Positions 32,813 through 44,554 of a stretch of 64,000 nt of DNA are shown here, piece by piece. Below the pieces are notes generated by a model. The model was not told the DNA's origin. It worked only from the letters and a program-made list of their open reading frames with translations, and did not search any database. The position numbers and the translations under genes were made by a program. How positions within the stretch are numbered: position 1 is the stretch's first letter; each line of letters starts with the position of its first letter. Origin of the DNA: Brachypterus glaber (Eukaryota > Arthropoda > Insecta > Coleoptera > Kateretidae); the NCBI GenBank assembly GCA_958510825.1, contig OY294045.1, forward strand, positions 6,685,916 through 6,749,915, given 5' to 3'.

Positions 32813-33951
32813 TTTGAATGTAATTTTCTGGTTTGTAAAAAAACTCGGATTTTTTGGCAGGTTTTAATGCGTCACTTTATTATATGGCTAACGTTTCTCC
32901 CCTCTTTGGGGGCTTTATCAAAGCTGAAAGATAACAACTATTGTTAATAACAATAATAATGATAATATATAACAAAAATATTTTTTGCCTGTATTGAATC
33001 CCATTTTCAGGTAAAATATGTAAATTTTCTTACCTAAAAATTATGTGAGCGTAGTTATATATATATATATATATATTATAAACTTGAACATTATGGAAAA
33101 GGAACCTTTTACAACATAAAAATAAATAAATATTACATTACAATATAAAAATTGGTTTTGACACCATGTCGAAAAATTTGTAGGTTAAAAGCGTCGTTCG
33201 CAGTAAAAAACATGTAACATTTTTGTGGGTCGAACCCAGCATTAGTCAATTCTCTGTGGTAACATCGGTCAAAAGGTACGTATACCCCCCCTTTGTTTCA
33301 CTGATGAGATGAAAAGAGGGGAAAGGAGGCCCCAGCTAAAGGATATGCATCTCACCCCCCGTTACACTAATGAGATGAAAAAGAAGAAAGAAATACACTC
33401 CCCCAGCATGGTTAGTAACCACTGTTCCACAAAGAATTAGCTGTTAATTTTGTAATTAGACAAAAATGAAAATAAATATTACTAAGGCAATCGATGTCCG
33501 TTTTAAAATTTATAGTGTTTTTCTTGTGTTGGCAGCTTCTTGTGGCCACATCGGTTAACAGGTACGCATCCCACCCCGTTTCACTAATGGGATGAAAAGA
33601 GAGAAAGAAACACCAGTTAACAGGTATGTATTTCCCACCTCATTTCACTAAAGAGATGAAAGGAGAGAGAAACACACACTCCCCCAATATGGTTAGTAAC
33701 CACATACCTGTTAACTGGTGTTTCTTTCTCTCTTTTAAATTTACATATTTTACCTGAAAATGGGATTTAATACAGGCAAAAAATATTTTTGTTATATATT
33801 ATCATTATTATTGTTATTAACAATAGTTGTTATCTTTCAGCTTTGATAAAGCCCCCAAAGAGGGGAGAAACGTTAGCCATATAATAAAGTGACGCATTAA
33901 AACCTGCCAAAAAATCCGAGTTTTTTTACAAACCAGAAAATTACATTCAAA
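32813..33951. mobile_element. Inverted-repeat element with 215-bp arms
   Basis: Arms 32813-33027 and 33737-33951 are nearly identical inverted copies, each carrying CCCCAAAGAGGGGAGAAACG with GATAAAG before it (hammerhead-like core) and a TTATTAACAATA-rich segment. The 710-bp centre has a TATATA run (33056-33074) and a four-unit minisatellite (33271-33690). Terminal long inverted repeats resemble Penelope-type organisation, but no reverse transcriptase is present. Confidence 0.7.
33271..33690. repeat. ~60-bp minisatellite, four units
   Basis: Units contain TCGGTTAACAGGTACG, a C-rich run (CACCCCGTTTCACTAATG) and GAGATGAAAAGAGAGAAAG. Copies lie near 33271, 33345, 33555 and 33620, and the final part (33706-33735) is an inverted fragment. 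Confidence 0.6.
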
Positions 33952-34490
33952 GTTTGGCAACCTATATGGTATTTACCTACAATTTTTTTTTTGACATAAA
34001 ACGTCGAGAATCGTAAAAAACGCAATAAACTTTGATCAGTTTTTTTACTAAGGCAAGAATGTCTTGCGGCAAAATTAAAATGCAACCGCCAAAACTGTTT
34101 TATCTCCTATCTCAGCAAAATGGGTTCTTGTCGTTTAGCTGTTCACATATATGCTTTAAGGATTTATAGTCAAGTATATTTGACATGCATTATATCCTAT
34201 TTAAGTTAAGGGCCTTGGAAGGATTGCTTAGAGCATTTAAAAAGTTAAAATTCGAAAAAAGTTATTTACACAGGCTTTATTGAAAACTGTTTTAGTAAAA
34301 AATGCGTATATTAAAATAAGTTACCCAGAGTAACATAAGATATAAAAATATTTTTGTATAATAATAAAAAGATAATATTATTTTTTATAATTTTTATCTT
34401 TTTCTATCACAGTGTGTATAAAAGGGAACGATGGATAGAATACGGTACTAAAATAAGCGTTTTATGCGCAAAAATGCTTTGTTTTACCTA

Positions 34491-35257
34491 CACGGTAAAA
34501 ATAAATTACATTAAATTACATAGTCCGTAAATGGTAATATGTTGCCATAGACCGGAATGGTAAAAATTACATAGTCCGTAATGGTAATCTTTGCATAGAC
34601 CGGAATGGTAAAAATTACATAGTCCAGAATGGTAATATTTTGCATACACCGGAACGCTAAATATTACATAGTCCAGAATGGTTTGGACTTTTTTGAAATT
34701 TGAAAAAAAATATTTACTACTTAGAAAATGTTTGTTCCAAATTACAAGTCTCTGTGTCAAAGCTTTTTTGAAATATCGTAGCGTAAAGTTCATTTGGTTT
34801 AATAAACCAAACGATTTGCACCCTTAATGAACGTAAACTTTAGGCCACAAATAAAGCATTTAAATATCGTACATAAATAATATTTACCTTTTTTTACAGT
34901 TTTAACAATTTAACCTAGCAGCATGCGTCGCTATCTCTCTAACAATAACAATATTAAACATGATGCAACGCCTTCTTGGTTATTGTCCAAATCGTACGCG
35001 CGTCTTAAAATAAACTAGCCCGATATTCTAAAATCATGTAAAAATATGTAAATCAATGTAAATATATTTTTTTACATTATTTTACATTCTTTTACATTCT
35101 TTTACATTCTTTTACATTCTTTTACATTTTTTTACATTATTTTACATTATTTTACATAAATTCATGAATTATGCATAGTCCAGAATAGTAAATTTACTAT
35201 TCCGTACTATGTAAATTCATGTATTTTTACATTATTTTACATGCCGTTTTTACAGTG
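34491..35257 (-). mobile_element. TA-type inverted-repeat element, family 1, copy 3
   Basis: Same orientation as copy 2: CACGGTAAAAA to TTTTTACAGTG, flanked by TA (34489-34490, 35258-35259). The decamer array is at 35070-35160. A direct repeat beginning ATACGGTACTAAAATAAGCG flanks it at about 34439-34463 and 35287-35311, outside the element's own ends. Non-coding. Confidence 0.8.
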
Positions 35258-36030
35258 TATTTAATTCAATTTACATACTGTATGTGAATACGGTACTAAA
35301 ATAAGCGTTTTAACTGCCAAAATTAATTTAATTTACATACTGTATGTGAATAATATAGAGCCGTCAAAGGGCAACCCCTCTCTAGTAAACGCATTAAGAT
35401 ATCGAGAACCTTAAATTTGCATGGCTACAATTTTAACCGCTAAAAAGCTCAATAAAGTTAATTTTCCCGAAAAATAGTACCAGAGGGCATAGGGAGACAG
35501 TGTTTTAAAGATATATCAGTGATTTTGGACAGCCCTAAAAGTTAAACCCAATAAAATCCGACGAAAGAGAGAGATACATAGTATTAAGATTTTTTTACGT
35601 GGCTTAAAACACTTTTTTGTAACATATATTAAACAACCTGATTTTATAATGAAATTATCTTTTATTGGCCGCGATAAGATCTGTAATTAATTAAGAACAT
35701 TTAATTAAATTCTGTCGTTCTCGAGAAACGCGAACAGAGTTTATGGTCGTTTTACAACTTGCATGCCATTATCTTACTATAAAAATTTACGGCGTAAGAT
35801 TTTTAATTCGACTTGACTACACGGCTGGATCTCGGTATAAACACATGCCCGCTTGTGATTCAGAATAGAAGATCTATAAAAGTCAAAAAAGTCATCTCGT
35901 ACTTATAGTTTTTGCATAACCTTGATGTTGAGTATTTGTTCCTAAATCATGCCTCATTTTCACAAATTAAAGAACCTAGAAAATGCTATGCAAAATAAAG
36001 TAGTGTTGAGGTTACAATCCGACAATTAAT

Positions 36031-37163
36031 TTTTTCCTACGGTCCTCTATGAAAATGACATTTAGCACACTCTTTTGATCTCTAGAAAACGCCTTATATC
36101 ACACTAGTTTGATATGTTCACATCACCCTAGTGTGATATTTATGTATGGGGGGTTGCCCAATTTTATTTAGATATTTACTTCGTAGATACGAATTTTATT
36201 CACCTTGTTTTATAAGCCATTTTCCACCGTTCACCACAGCCTTTTTTGATATATTTTATGTTTTTTAATCCAAATATTTTTGTTTTTCTTGTCAAAAATA
36301 GAAACTATAGTTATAAAGTTACTTTATTATTCCATCAATCTATTTTCTAATCATCGTACATCAATCTAATGGCTATATTCCTTTTGCGAGTAAAGTCTAA
36401 AAACGTTTTCTTAATCAGCGTGCAGAGTTGACTCTTGGTACTGAAGAGGGCCAGCAGCCCGAAACTGTCAGTCTACCAATATCACTCTGTACGATGATTA
36501 GAAAATAGATTGATGGAATAATAAATTAATATTTTTATAATTTTGTTTAAAATTAAAAATTTCTGTCCTTATAAAGTTACTATTTTCACCATTACTGTCT
36601 AGATTTTATAAATATTACCTAATTTTGATTGTACAATTTTACTGTCATATATGGCAGCACAACCACAGAAATCTAATTTAACTAGCAAACTGTCAAGTTT
36701 GCCTTCATTTAGGATTAGCATATAGGCAACCCATTAAACAGCTAGCTTGTCCTACATAGCTAGCTATGTACTACAATAATACCTATATTGTATTAAATAT
36801 AAAACCAAGAAAACTAAAGGTAAATGAAAATCATATTTTGTATTAAATATAAAACCAAGAAAACTAAAGGTAAATGAAAATTATATTTCCTGTTTGACAT
36901 ACATATATAAATTTGTATGCTATTTATTATTATTTTGTGCTTTGCTTTTCTGAAAAATTAATAAAAATTAGAAAATTTTAAAATAGGAAACTTCATATTT
37001 TTTCGGAATCGTAGGAAAAATAGTGTACATAACTCGTTGGAAAGTGTATTTCATACACTCTTGGGGTGTCCTCACTCGCCTGGTGGCTCCTTCGTAAACC
37101 TTTTCACTTGCGTGAAATATGTCACTTTCCACACTAGTTATGTAATATACTATATCTTTTACT
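36031..37163 (+). mobile_element. Hairpin-ended element, family E, copy 1
   Basis: Left subterminal TTTTTCCTACGGTCC (36031), a ~960-bp body, right counterpart ATCGTAGGAAAAATAGTG (about 37008-37025), then a hairpin 37019-37163. Its stems are GTACATAACT/AGTTATGTAAT and GGAAAGTG/CACTTTCC, with apex ACTCGCCTGGTGGCTCC. The body carries ATATCACACTAG-type hairpins (36098-36142), a hammerhead-like core repeat (36360-36560) and a 50-bp tandem duplication (36789-36890). Relatives are at 46411-47198 and 62470-63369. The 89-codon frame over the hairpin is spurious. Confidence 0.72.
36441..36471 (+). ncRNA. Hammerhead-like core (CUGAAGA-stem-GAAAC)
   Basis: CTGAAGA, then a 4-bp stem GGGC-cagca-GCCC, then GAAAC and TGTC. 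This is the order of the conserved hammerhead core (CUGANGA, stem II, GAAA). I cannot confirm stems I and III, so catalytic activity is unproven; the motif may be a fossil. Confidence 0.35.
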
Positions 37164-37615
37164 AATTCACAAATATCGTAACTAGGTAAGTTACTCAGGG
37201 CAAACTTGCAAAATGCTAGACAATTGCCTAGATCCACAAACTTTAGAGTTTAGTTGATGACTTTTTTTTAGTCGTCAAGTAGATGTCTGAGACATTAAAG
37301 TTTTTTTTTTTAATTTCTTAAATACAAATGCAAACCAAAAAAAAAAAGAAGATATTTAGTAAAATTGCTAAGAACAAACACTAAAAAATAAAACAAATGA
37401 AAATCCCTTTTCTTAAAAAGTACGCAAACGATTATTTTAGTTTCGGTCTTAAAATACCCAGGGGAAGTCCTTGAAAAAAATCAGATTTTTTTGATTTAAC
37501 GGAACATAACAGCACCGTGTGTTTTTGTTTTCATGTTTTTAATTATTTTTATATCTTTACTACAAACAAAACTAAGTATCTTTCCATTTTTTATGTCCTT
37601 AATCAAATTATTTGA

Positions 37616-38044
37616 AGTGGTTGTAATTATAGGTTATAGGACCGAAATAAATACTTTTTTAACATAAAATCGCCAACATTTCGAGCACCTAAACGGTCGC
37701 TCTTCTTCAGGGCTACAACAAGGTTTATTAATTAGAACATACATAAAAAATGAATAAAATAAAATTTGGAGGTTATGTTACCTTAATTACTTCAGCATAT
37801 TGTCAACATAAAAATAATATTAGGCATAGTATACGCCTTACGTAAAACATTAAACCATATAAATAACAATACAATGTAAAAAACTATTAACAATGACTTC
37901 TGACAAACGAAATTTCGAGATAAATTAAAATAAACCTTGTTGTAGCCCTGAAGAAGGGCGACCGTGTTTAGATGCTCGAAACGTTGGCGATTTTATGTTA
38001 AAAAAGCATTTATTTTGGTCCTATAATCTATAATTACAACCACT
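37616..38044. mobile_element. Inverted-repeat element with paired hammerhead-like cores
   Basis: Arms 37616-37735 and 37930-38044 are inverted copies (ends AGTGGTTGTAATTATAG and its complement). Each carries CTGAAGAAG, a GAGC/GCTC (or GGGC/GCTC) stem and GAAA[C/T]GTTGGCG: at 37672-37710 on the minus strand and 37948-37988 on the plus strand. The centre (about 190 bp) has no frame. Confidence 0.65.
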
Positions 38045-38956
38045 CCAAAGCTAAGTATTTATTATAATTAATTAACAAGGCAATTAATATTTGTAGTGCT
38101 TTAGTGTTAAATATTTGTCAGGTTCGAAGAGGCAAAAGGTTTCTATGTCTAGATGGTTATCTTAAGGAATTTACATCAGCTGTAAGATTGTATATCTATG
38201 AAAATCTCTTTTACAAGTAAATTTATATATATATTGCAGTTAATAACTGTTGATTAAGGCTTGATAGGTCAAACAAAACTATCCAAACATTTAAAACAAG
38301 TTTTTAAAAACTGAAAATAATTACAATGTTTTTCCGATATTTTTTAAGACCAAATTATTAAAAAAAAAAGAAAGAAATCAATTGATTGGAAAGAAAATAA
38401 CTAATATACGAGAATTGTCGAAAAAAAAAATAAATTTTGTTTGATTTCCTTTTCGTCCTTTTTAAATGAACGGAAAAAAGTTCAACAAAAAAGAAAAAAG
38501 AAAAATTAAAGAACAGAAATGTATTGAAAGTAATGTTCAGTCATTAAAAGTAAACCAATTTCTTATATTTATAGATCGCCTTTTTCTTTTGAATTAAAAA
38601 ATAAATAAAAGTTAACCATTAAATCATAATTGTTGTATACTACAGAAATGGCGAAATTGTGTACAAAATAACGTGGAACAAAGCCATAAAATAAATTCAA
38701 TCTTTACCACTTTGAAAGCGGCACTTTCTCACAACCAATATAGTCGGAAAGCTTGTGAACACTTTCATTAGTATTTTTTCCCGGCTGTCTTAAAGTACAT
38801 TCAAGTTAAGTTATTTCCAATTTTCTAGGTTCTGGATGCAATTCCTTTATATGCTAGAAGCATCAAAAGCTGTTGATATGTGGTATGGCTTGTCATATAA
38901 ACTCGTGACAATCTGAGAATGCGACTCTGACGTCACAACGCGTATATTAAAAAGCA
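38045..38956. other. AT-rich stretch, nothing recognised
   Basis: A-rich low-complexity DNA without frame, TIR or tRNA-like boxes. Confidence 0.4.
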
Positions 38957-38968
38957 CTCTGTAGTGTA

Positions 38969-39537
38969 GTAGCAGTAGTAGTAGTAAATTTTTGGGTTGG
39001 CCAAAGCCGGACAACTAGGCCATTTCTGGCCCTTTTTGTCACCCCAGGCAATCCCAGCCATTTACTAATTTGAGTCCTCCTTGAACCTGCCCGTCCTTTC
39101 AATAAAGATCAGGATATTGGCCCAGGGGAGATCTCTTAGTTCCTCTTGGTTGAGTCTTTCAAAGACTTGCAACCTGATCCTGTCGTATCTGACACACTCG
39201 GCTAAGTAATGAGAGGATGTTTCATCCTCTCCGCAATCTGGGCATAGCGGACTCTCTAGAATCCGCATTGTTGCCAGGTGCTTCCTTAGCCTGAAGTGGC
39301 CCGTGAGGATCCCTACAAGTTGTCTGAGTGCAGTTCTTCCTTTTTCCAGAAACCAGTCGGTCTTTGATTTGCTTGGGCCAGCCAGGAAGTCCCTAGCTTG
39401 ACGGCAACCGTCGACCGCCCTCCGTTGCTCCTTTAGCTTGGTATAAGCCCACTCATCGAGAGCGGTCTTTACCTGCTTCCTTGTAACACCCAATATAGGT
39501 TCCGGCCCCGTGCAGGCTATCCCTGATCCGAGTCTTG
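38969..39537 (-). mobile_element. 5'-truncated LINE, RNase H tail, 12-bp TSD
   Basis: 569-bp fragment in minus orientation bounded by the exact 12-bp duplication CTCTGTAGTGTA (38957-38968 and 39538-39549). It ends in a TAC-type trinucleotide tail. Its 3' untranslated end (38969-39060) matches the SINE tail at 29896-29960. Confidence 0.9.
39065..39535 (-). pseudogene. LINE RNase H end and zinc-knuckle tail
   Basis: Open frame from the element's truncated 5' boundary to the stop, about 157 codons; only the last ~142 follow a non-ATG start. The N-terminal part reads GPEPILGVTRKQV, like the end of a LINE RNase H domain. It then continues with LTGHFRLRKHLATM and CPDCGEDETSSHYLAEC (a CXXC-H-C zinc-knuckle-like motif, about residues 85-100), which are typical of the C-terminus of RNase H-bearing LINE ORF2 proteins (I/R1/Loa-like groups; exact clade not determined). 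The frame is undamaged but 5'-truncated, so it is non-functional. Its codon GC is far higher than the flanks, fitting a foreign insertion. Confidence 0.85.
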
Positions 39538-39549
39538 CTCTGTAGTGTA

Positions 39550-41236
39550 ACTGAAACTTATTTATTAAGACTTAATACATAATTATTATATAGAAAATGT
39601 ATATAAACAAAAATCATTTATTAAATCTTAAGAAATAAGTTTTAATTACCCTACAGAGTGGTATTTAGTTTACGTGCTGTGACGTCAGAATCGCATTCTT
39701 AGATTGACACGAGCATACATTACATTTATTAAATTCAAATGGACTGCTGTCTATTTAGATTGGATAAAGAGAAAAGTTCTACAGAAAGAGATAAAAGTAT
39801 AATTATTATTGTTTTAAAATAAAATTATGCATATTTTAGGTAAAAATTACATTTTAGATTATATTTTAAATTACATTAAGATATTTGTTTTTTTTTTAAG
39901 TAAAAAACTGTTTTTTTTTAATTTTTACACAGCTATGTATACAGTAGGTCTAAAGTTTCCTAGGGAACTTATGACCTACTCTTTAATTTGACAGTCATTG
40001 ATAATAAATACCCCGTTGTGTGTAAAGAGTTTGTACTTGTTTTTGTGTTTCGCTCCACTCAAGTCCGGTTTATTCACCATTTATACCCGCACAGACCCGT
40101 CATTTTCAGCAGGGTTACCACAATTTTGCCCAAAACTTTTTTCAGTGCAAATTTTTTGCATTATTTTTACAAATTATGGATTTTTAGTAGTAGTAAAAAT
40201 ACACGAAAAGATTCTTTTAGTGTAATACCATAAAAGCAACTGTTTTCGAGGAAAATCCATTTAAAAAAAAATTACAGGACATCCCTAAAAAGTGTTAGTA
40301 CTTAAGAGTCATAACCCACTTAATATTTATTTTTGGGCCAAGGTGTAACAAACTTTTTTTCTTAGTTTTTAATCTGGAATCGCTCTGAAGTGTCAAATTA
40401 TTTTATTAGCGCTTTTTTGGGTCCTGTTTAAGGGACCTATATTCAATGGGCCATAACTCCATTAGGACCAATTTGCCGCCCTATGTTTATATGACTTTTT
40501 TTATCATAGTTTCTTATATATTATGTGCCCCTTCAAGGATGGACGCGAGTTCTGGGACACCCTGTATATATTTATAGTATATTAATTTGAGCCATTTCGC
40601 CTCTCTGCATAATTGATGATTCTTTTAGCTTTCGTATTTCTGTTAGTTAAAATTTTTGTATTATCAAATAAAAAATGGTGACAATTATTAAATGAGTTAT
40701 CAACTCATTTTGAAGAAAATATTTTTCAAATTAACTTCTCTACACGTTTTCAACAAAAACGCCTTTTTCAAATTAATTTATCTACACCTTTTTTTGTTAC
40801 GGGTGTCTTTGTTTTAATTACCTCGAAATTACAAATTTTTACATTCATAATTTGATTGATAAAACCAAATATTGCACAAATTCTCTCAAAAACTAATAAT
40901 TTTCTTTGAAAACGGGATCAGATTAGATCCCGAAACGTTAAAAGTTAACTTTTATTCAGTTTTTCGTTCTTTTTTAATTATTTTAACGATTTATCAAGAA
41001 TTTTATTAAAAATTCTTTATTTAGGCAACATTTTTAAACTTTGGTAAGGTATTGACTAATAATATTTTTTAGGTAAAGAAGATATAGCAGATAAGTATTA
41101 TTTTAAACGCAATACCTTACCAGCGCGTCGAGAAATAGGTGCGCCTGATAAGAACATTTTAATTTTATTTTCTGTTTTAGATTTTTTATCGATATAAATA
41201 ATGATTGAGGCGAAAAGGCTCAAATTAATAATACTA
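39550..41236. other. AT-rich stretch with short palindromes
   Basis: No gene; the overlapping plus-strand frames at 39988-40233 lack any domain. AGTAGGTC...GACCTACT at 39943-39981 is an imperfect palindrome. GGGACACCCTGTATAT at 40554-40569 resembles ends of common insect repeats. A hammerhead-like hairpin lies at 40905-40940. Confidence 0.45.
40905..40940 (+). ncRNA. Hammerhead-like fragment (stem-GAAACG)
   Basis: TTTGAAAAC, then the 6-bp stem GGGATC-agatta-GATCCC, then GAAACGTTA. Only the second half of the hammerhead core (GAAAC) is canonical, so this may be a decayed copy. Confidence 0.25.
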
Positions 41237-41549
41237 TTAGTTATTTATGGTACTAGTGGGTAAAGTTAGATATTGCCCATGAGAAAATTAACCTGCGAGG
41301 CGTCAGCCAAGTAGGTTACTTTTCGAGAGGGCAATATCGGTTTACCCATGAGTGCCATACAAGGTTTTATCCAATAAATAGCTTAGGAATTCATATTTTT
41401 ATTATAAATTTTAATGACATTTACAAGAAAATAATTTGACAAGTGACAGTTGAGTGGGTAAAATAAATAATTATCCACTCAATAAAGTAAAAGCCACGCA
41501 GGGGTTATTATCGAGTTTATTTAAAATAAAGCTGGTAATTGGATAAAAT
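41237..41549 (-). mobile_element. Hairpin-ended element, family A, copy 2
   Basis: Inverted copy of 27874-28205: hairpin 41240-41352 with GATATTGCCC/GGGCAATATC tier and CGAGGCGTCAGCCAA apex, then TTTTATCCAATA (41365-41376), body and AATTGGATAAAA (41538-41549). Most body positions agree with copy 1. Stem differences appear in loops or as unpaired changes (for example GGTTACTTTTCG replacing part of the arm). Confidence 0.75.
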
Positions 41550-41959
41550 ATATATACACCTCAAATAAATTATAGATTCTACCCTGTATATAATTTATAC
41601 TGTAAAAACCTTGTAAACTTTGGTCTAAATTATTTTTATTCTTAGCAAGGTATACATTGTAATGAGCAGATCTGGAATTTATATTAAAATCCAGAGAACT
41701 GTAATTGTCTGGTTTCTGTTGATTTGTTTCTTCTGAAAATAGTAATAAAACCCTTGAAATTGCAGTTTCGTTTGGACTTTTGTAAAATTGTCCTTGGGTA
41801 AATAGAAACGAAGAGCAATTAAACACATCCTGTGCGGTGTATTTGATTTTGACTTACCAGGGAAAGAATTGTTCTCGGCTATACGCCTCATGACGCTGTA
41901 TCGATCACAGTTGCCATTCTTTAATTTTTAGCTTGTAGCTAGCTAGCTATTATTACTTT

Positions 41960-42240
41960 TCTTATTTTTGTGTTTTTGAGGTCACTGACTACGAATCCGA
42001 ACTCAGATTTGTAAAATTCAAGATGGCGGATCCAACATGGCGAACGAGATTTTGATCTTGAATTTTACAAATCTGAGTTCGGATTCGTGATTAACGACCC
42101 CAAAAATCCCCAAATACCAAATTTGGCGTAGATCGGTTTATTTTTGAAAATCTCATCCGCCATATTGAATTTTACAAATCTGACTTTGGACTCATGATCA
42201 GCGACCCCAAAAACCCCCATGTACCTACATAACCCTCAAT
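41960..42240. repeat. Foldback/direct repeat cluster of GGCGGATCC modules
   Basis: GACTACGAATCCGAACTCAG with AATTTTACAAATCTGAG in inverted arms (41983-42023 and 42056-42095), then a direct third copy (42160-42215). GACCCCAAAAA-CCCC blocks separate them. Related to the MITE interior at 2810-3200. Confidence 0.7.
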
Positions 42241-42544
42241 AAGACTCAAACAGTATATTTTTTTGATGTCACTTGGTTTGGACGGCCATATTGGATTTTA
42301 CGTGAAAAAAAAATAATTTTGCCACATAGCTTATGAAAGTTCAAGAACTTTCATTTAAGTCTTTGTAGACCTCATTTGGATTCATGCGAGTGATTTTATA
42401 GCCCTTGAAGTAATAAAAGCGGTGAAGGTCACGTGGTTCTAGCGGCCATATTGGATTTCCTATAGTGATTTAGTGCGAGTGCCAGTCAGATTTAAAAAGT
42501 AGAGTTCAAGACCTTTCATTTGAGCCCTTATAGACCTCAAATGT

Positions 42545-42700
42545 ACTTCAAAAACGCTTTGACCCATTGGCTTGAAATTTGGAACAAAGATTTTCTAAGT
42601 AGTAAACAAAAATTATTCCAAATTTCAAAGATTTCTTGAAATGTCGTAGTGTACAGTTGTTTTGCAAGCGACTTGCATCTTTTTCTCTACTATATATTTA
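42545..42700. repeat. CTACGATATTTCAAAAA-type inverted repeat
   Basis: TTCAAAAACGCTTTGACCCA with GGCTTGAAATTTGGAAC pairs with TTCCAAATTTCAAAG and TTCTTGAAATGTCG. A partial copy of the centre of the palindrome at 19830-20320, including the GCAAGCGACTTGCATC end. Confidence 0.65.
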
Positions 42701-42904
42701 ATTTTTGTGATAGGCAACCGTGTTAAATAAACCAAATTCAATTATTTTTGAATTATATTTTTACTCCAACTTTCGATGTTACCGTAAATTAATTTTTTCA
42801 AGTAATTAATTTTATCCCCCAAGCAGATTCAAAATTAAAAGAGTATACAGGGTTATTTTTTTATACTTTATTTAAAGAATTTGAGGAAATAACCTTGGAA
42901 ACTA

Positions 42905-43437
42905 TTAAATTCTCGATATTACAAGTCTCAAAAAGTTTTAAAAACTATTTTTAATTCAAGAATAATTCTCAAAATTATTTCTCACAGAAACTACATTTTC
43001 ACTTTTGAAATTGACATGGAGACACTCTAAGTAATACTGAATAATATCTGAATTTTTTCATGGGTTTATATAGGATTTCCAAAATGATAAGTAGGTCAAT
43101 AGTTAAATTTATTTGACAAGGCAAGACAAAGACACAGACTATATTTAATTACCCCGACAAAAGAGTTTAAGCTCATATATTTGCAAGATAATTACTATTC
43201 ATTACATTTGAAACGATCATTTTAACAATAAATTATATTTGTTTATACAATTAAAATTATGAGTCAACTTTTAAGTTATACCAACAAGGGTCACCGAAAG
43301 AGGTCCGATTTAATGTAGAACAAGCCGGACTTTGCCGAAGCAAATCTCGTGAAGGCAGAATGTATTTGCGCTATGATTAAAGCAATATTATTTAAAAAAA
43401 ATTAACACCATATAAAATATGCGGATCATGACATGAC
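42905..43437 (-). mobile_element. Decayed solo LTR relic
   Basis: Aligns with the distal part of the LTRs at 49215-49743 and 54385-54913: CACAGAAACTACATTTTCAC, TTAATTACCCCGACAAAAG, TTTAAGTTATACC, GGTCCGAT and CCGAAGC blocks in the same order, and the end GATCATGACA. It carries many substitutions and no partner LTR nearby. It shows that the LTR family has an older history here. Confidence 0.75.
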
Positions 43438-44554
43438 AATGATGATTTTAATGTTGATGACGAAAGTGACAATGATAATGATGAAAGTGATGATGATATT
43501 ATAAGACTCAAAGAAGTAAATGCTTGTTTTAAATTAAAAAGTTAAATATGCTGTAGCATTTAACAAAATGACCCTGTATTCTAAAAAAAAAAATCCTCAA
43601 CATCGGTGTTAATTTTTCGAAACTTGACAACTCTTAATCTTTCGTTTCACTTAAGACGATATCAAGTAAATGTTGCATTAACGATGAAAAATAACTCCGG
43701 TATAAATTACCCGGGATTTAATTAGAAGACTGCCGAAACAAGTTAAGGAGGGAGCCGTGCTTTTAATAAATAAAGTGTCACCTTGCACATTGTTGCAAGT
43801 GCATAATAAATAGGACCTCCCCTAATGCGTCATAAATACATGCAAGATGACTCCGCATTATTTAAGATAGTTATAGGGTGCGGTATTAGTATCTATTTTT
43901 ATTAAATAGCTAACAAAAATAAACCTCATTTAAAGTTTGTCCATAATACCCAGGGTATCTATTCTCGGACTCGAGAGAACGTGAACAATTTTCGTAGGAA
44001 GGGAACTGATTACATCATATCAAAGTTCCCCAAAGTTAAAAAATGCTATTCTTGAAAGGTAGTGGGCGTGATGAGATCATTAGATCATATATACATAGAT
44101 GCGCCTTGAGTCCAAGTCAAACCGAAATGTTTTTATTGCTATATCCAGGTAGATTTAACCTTCCCGCTTCTGGTCACCACCCACCGCTATAGTGGCTTGT
44201 TTACAAATATGTTATACTTCACATCCTCGCAACCTCGCCTCTATAGTGGTTTGTTTACAATTGGCTTTGTATATGTTCTACATAAAACAAATCAACATTA
44301 ATGCCATATCTATGTATATATGATCTAATGATGGGATTTCTGCAGCCGGCTGCAGCGTTGCCAAGTATTTTAGCGGATTTTAACCAATGAGATTATGCGA
44401 CACGAGTTTGCGTGCGCAGGCTGTCATTGTTTTCATAATTTGTAAACAAGTTGTTGTGGTTTGAATAATTTTTATAATTAATATCCAAAAATTAATGTCT
44501 AAGAAATGACTGAAAATGAAAATAAAAACAGAAAAAGATCTGCGCCCAAAGCAG
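43438..44554. other. Mixed stretch, acid-rich peptide and short repeats
   Basis: 43440-43545 can be read as an Asp/Glu/Asn-rich peptide ending in a stop, in GATGAT-like simple sequence; probably not a gene. Two copies of a TATAGTGG-TTGTTTACAA line lie at 44190-44275. CTGCAGCCGGCTGCAG at 44340-44355 is a perfect 16-bp palindrome. Confidence 0.4.

Noticed and set aside
33271..33350. CACTGATGAGATGAAAAGAG as a hammerhead core (CUGAUGAG...GAAA)
   Set aside because: The words sit too close for a stem II and the surrounding minisatellite units vary at the core bases.
36968..37237. 89-codon minus frame as a conserved protein
   Set aside because: Covers the family E hairpin; the paralogous locus at 46411-47198 does not preserve the frame.
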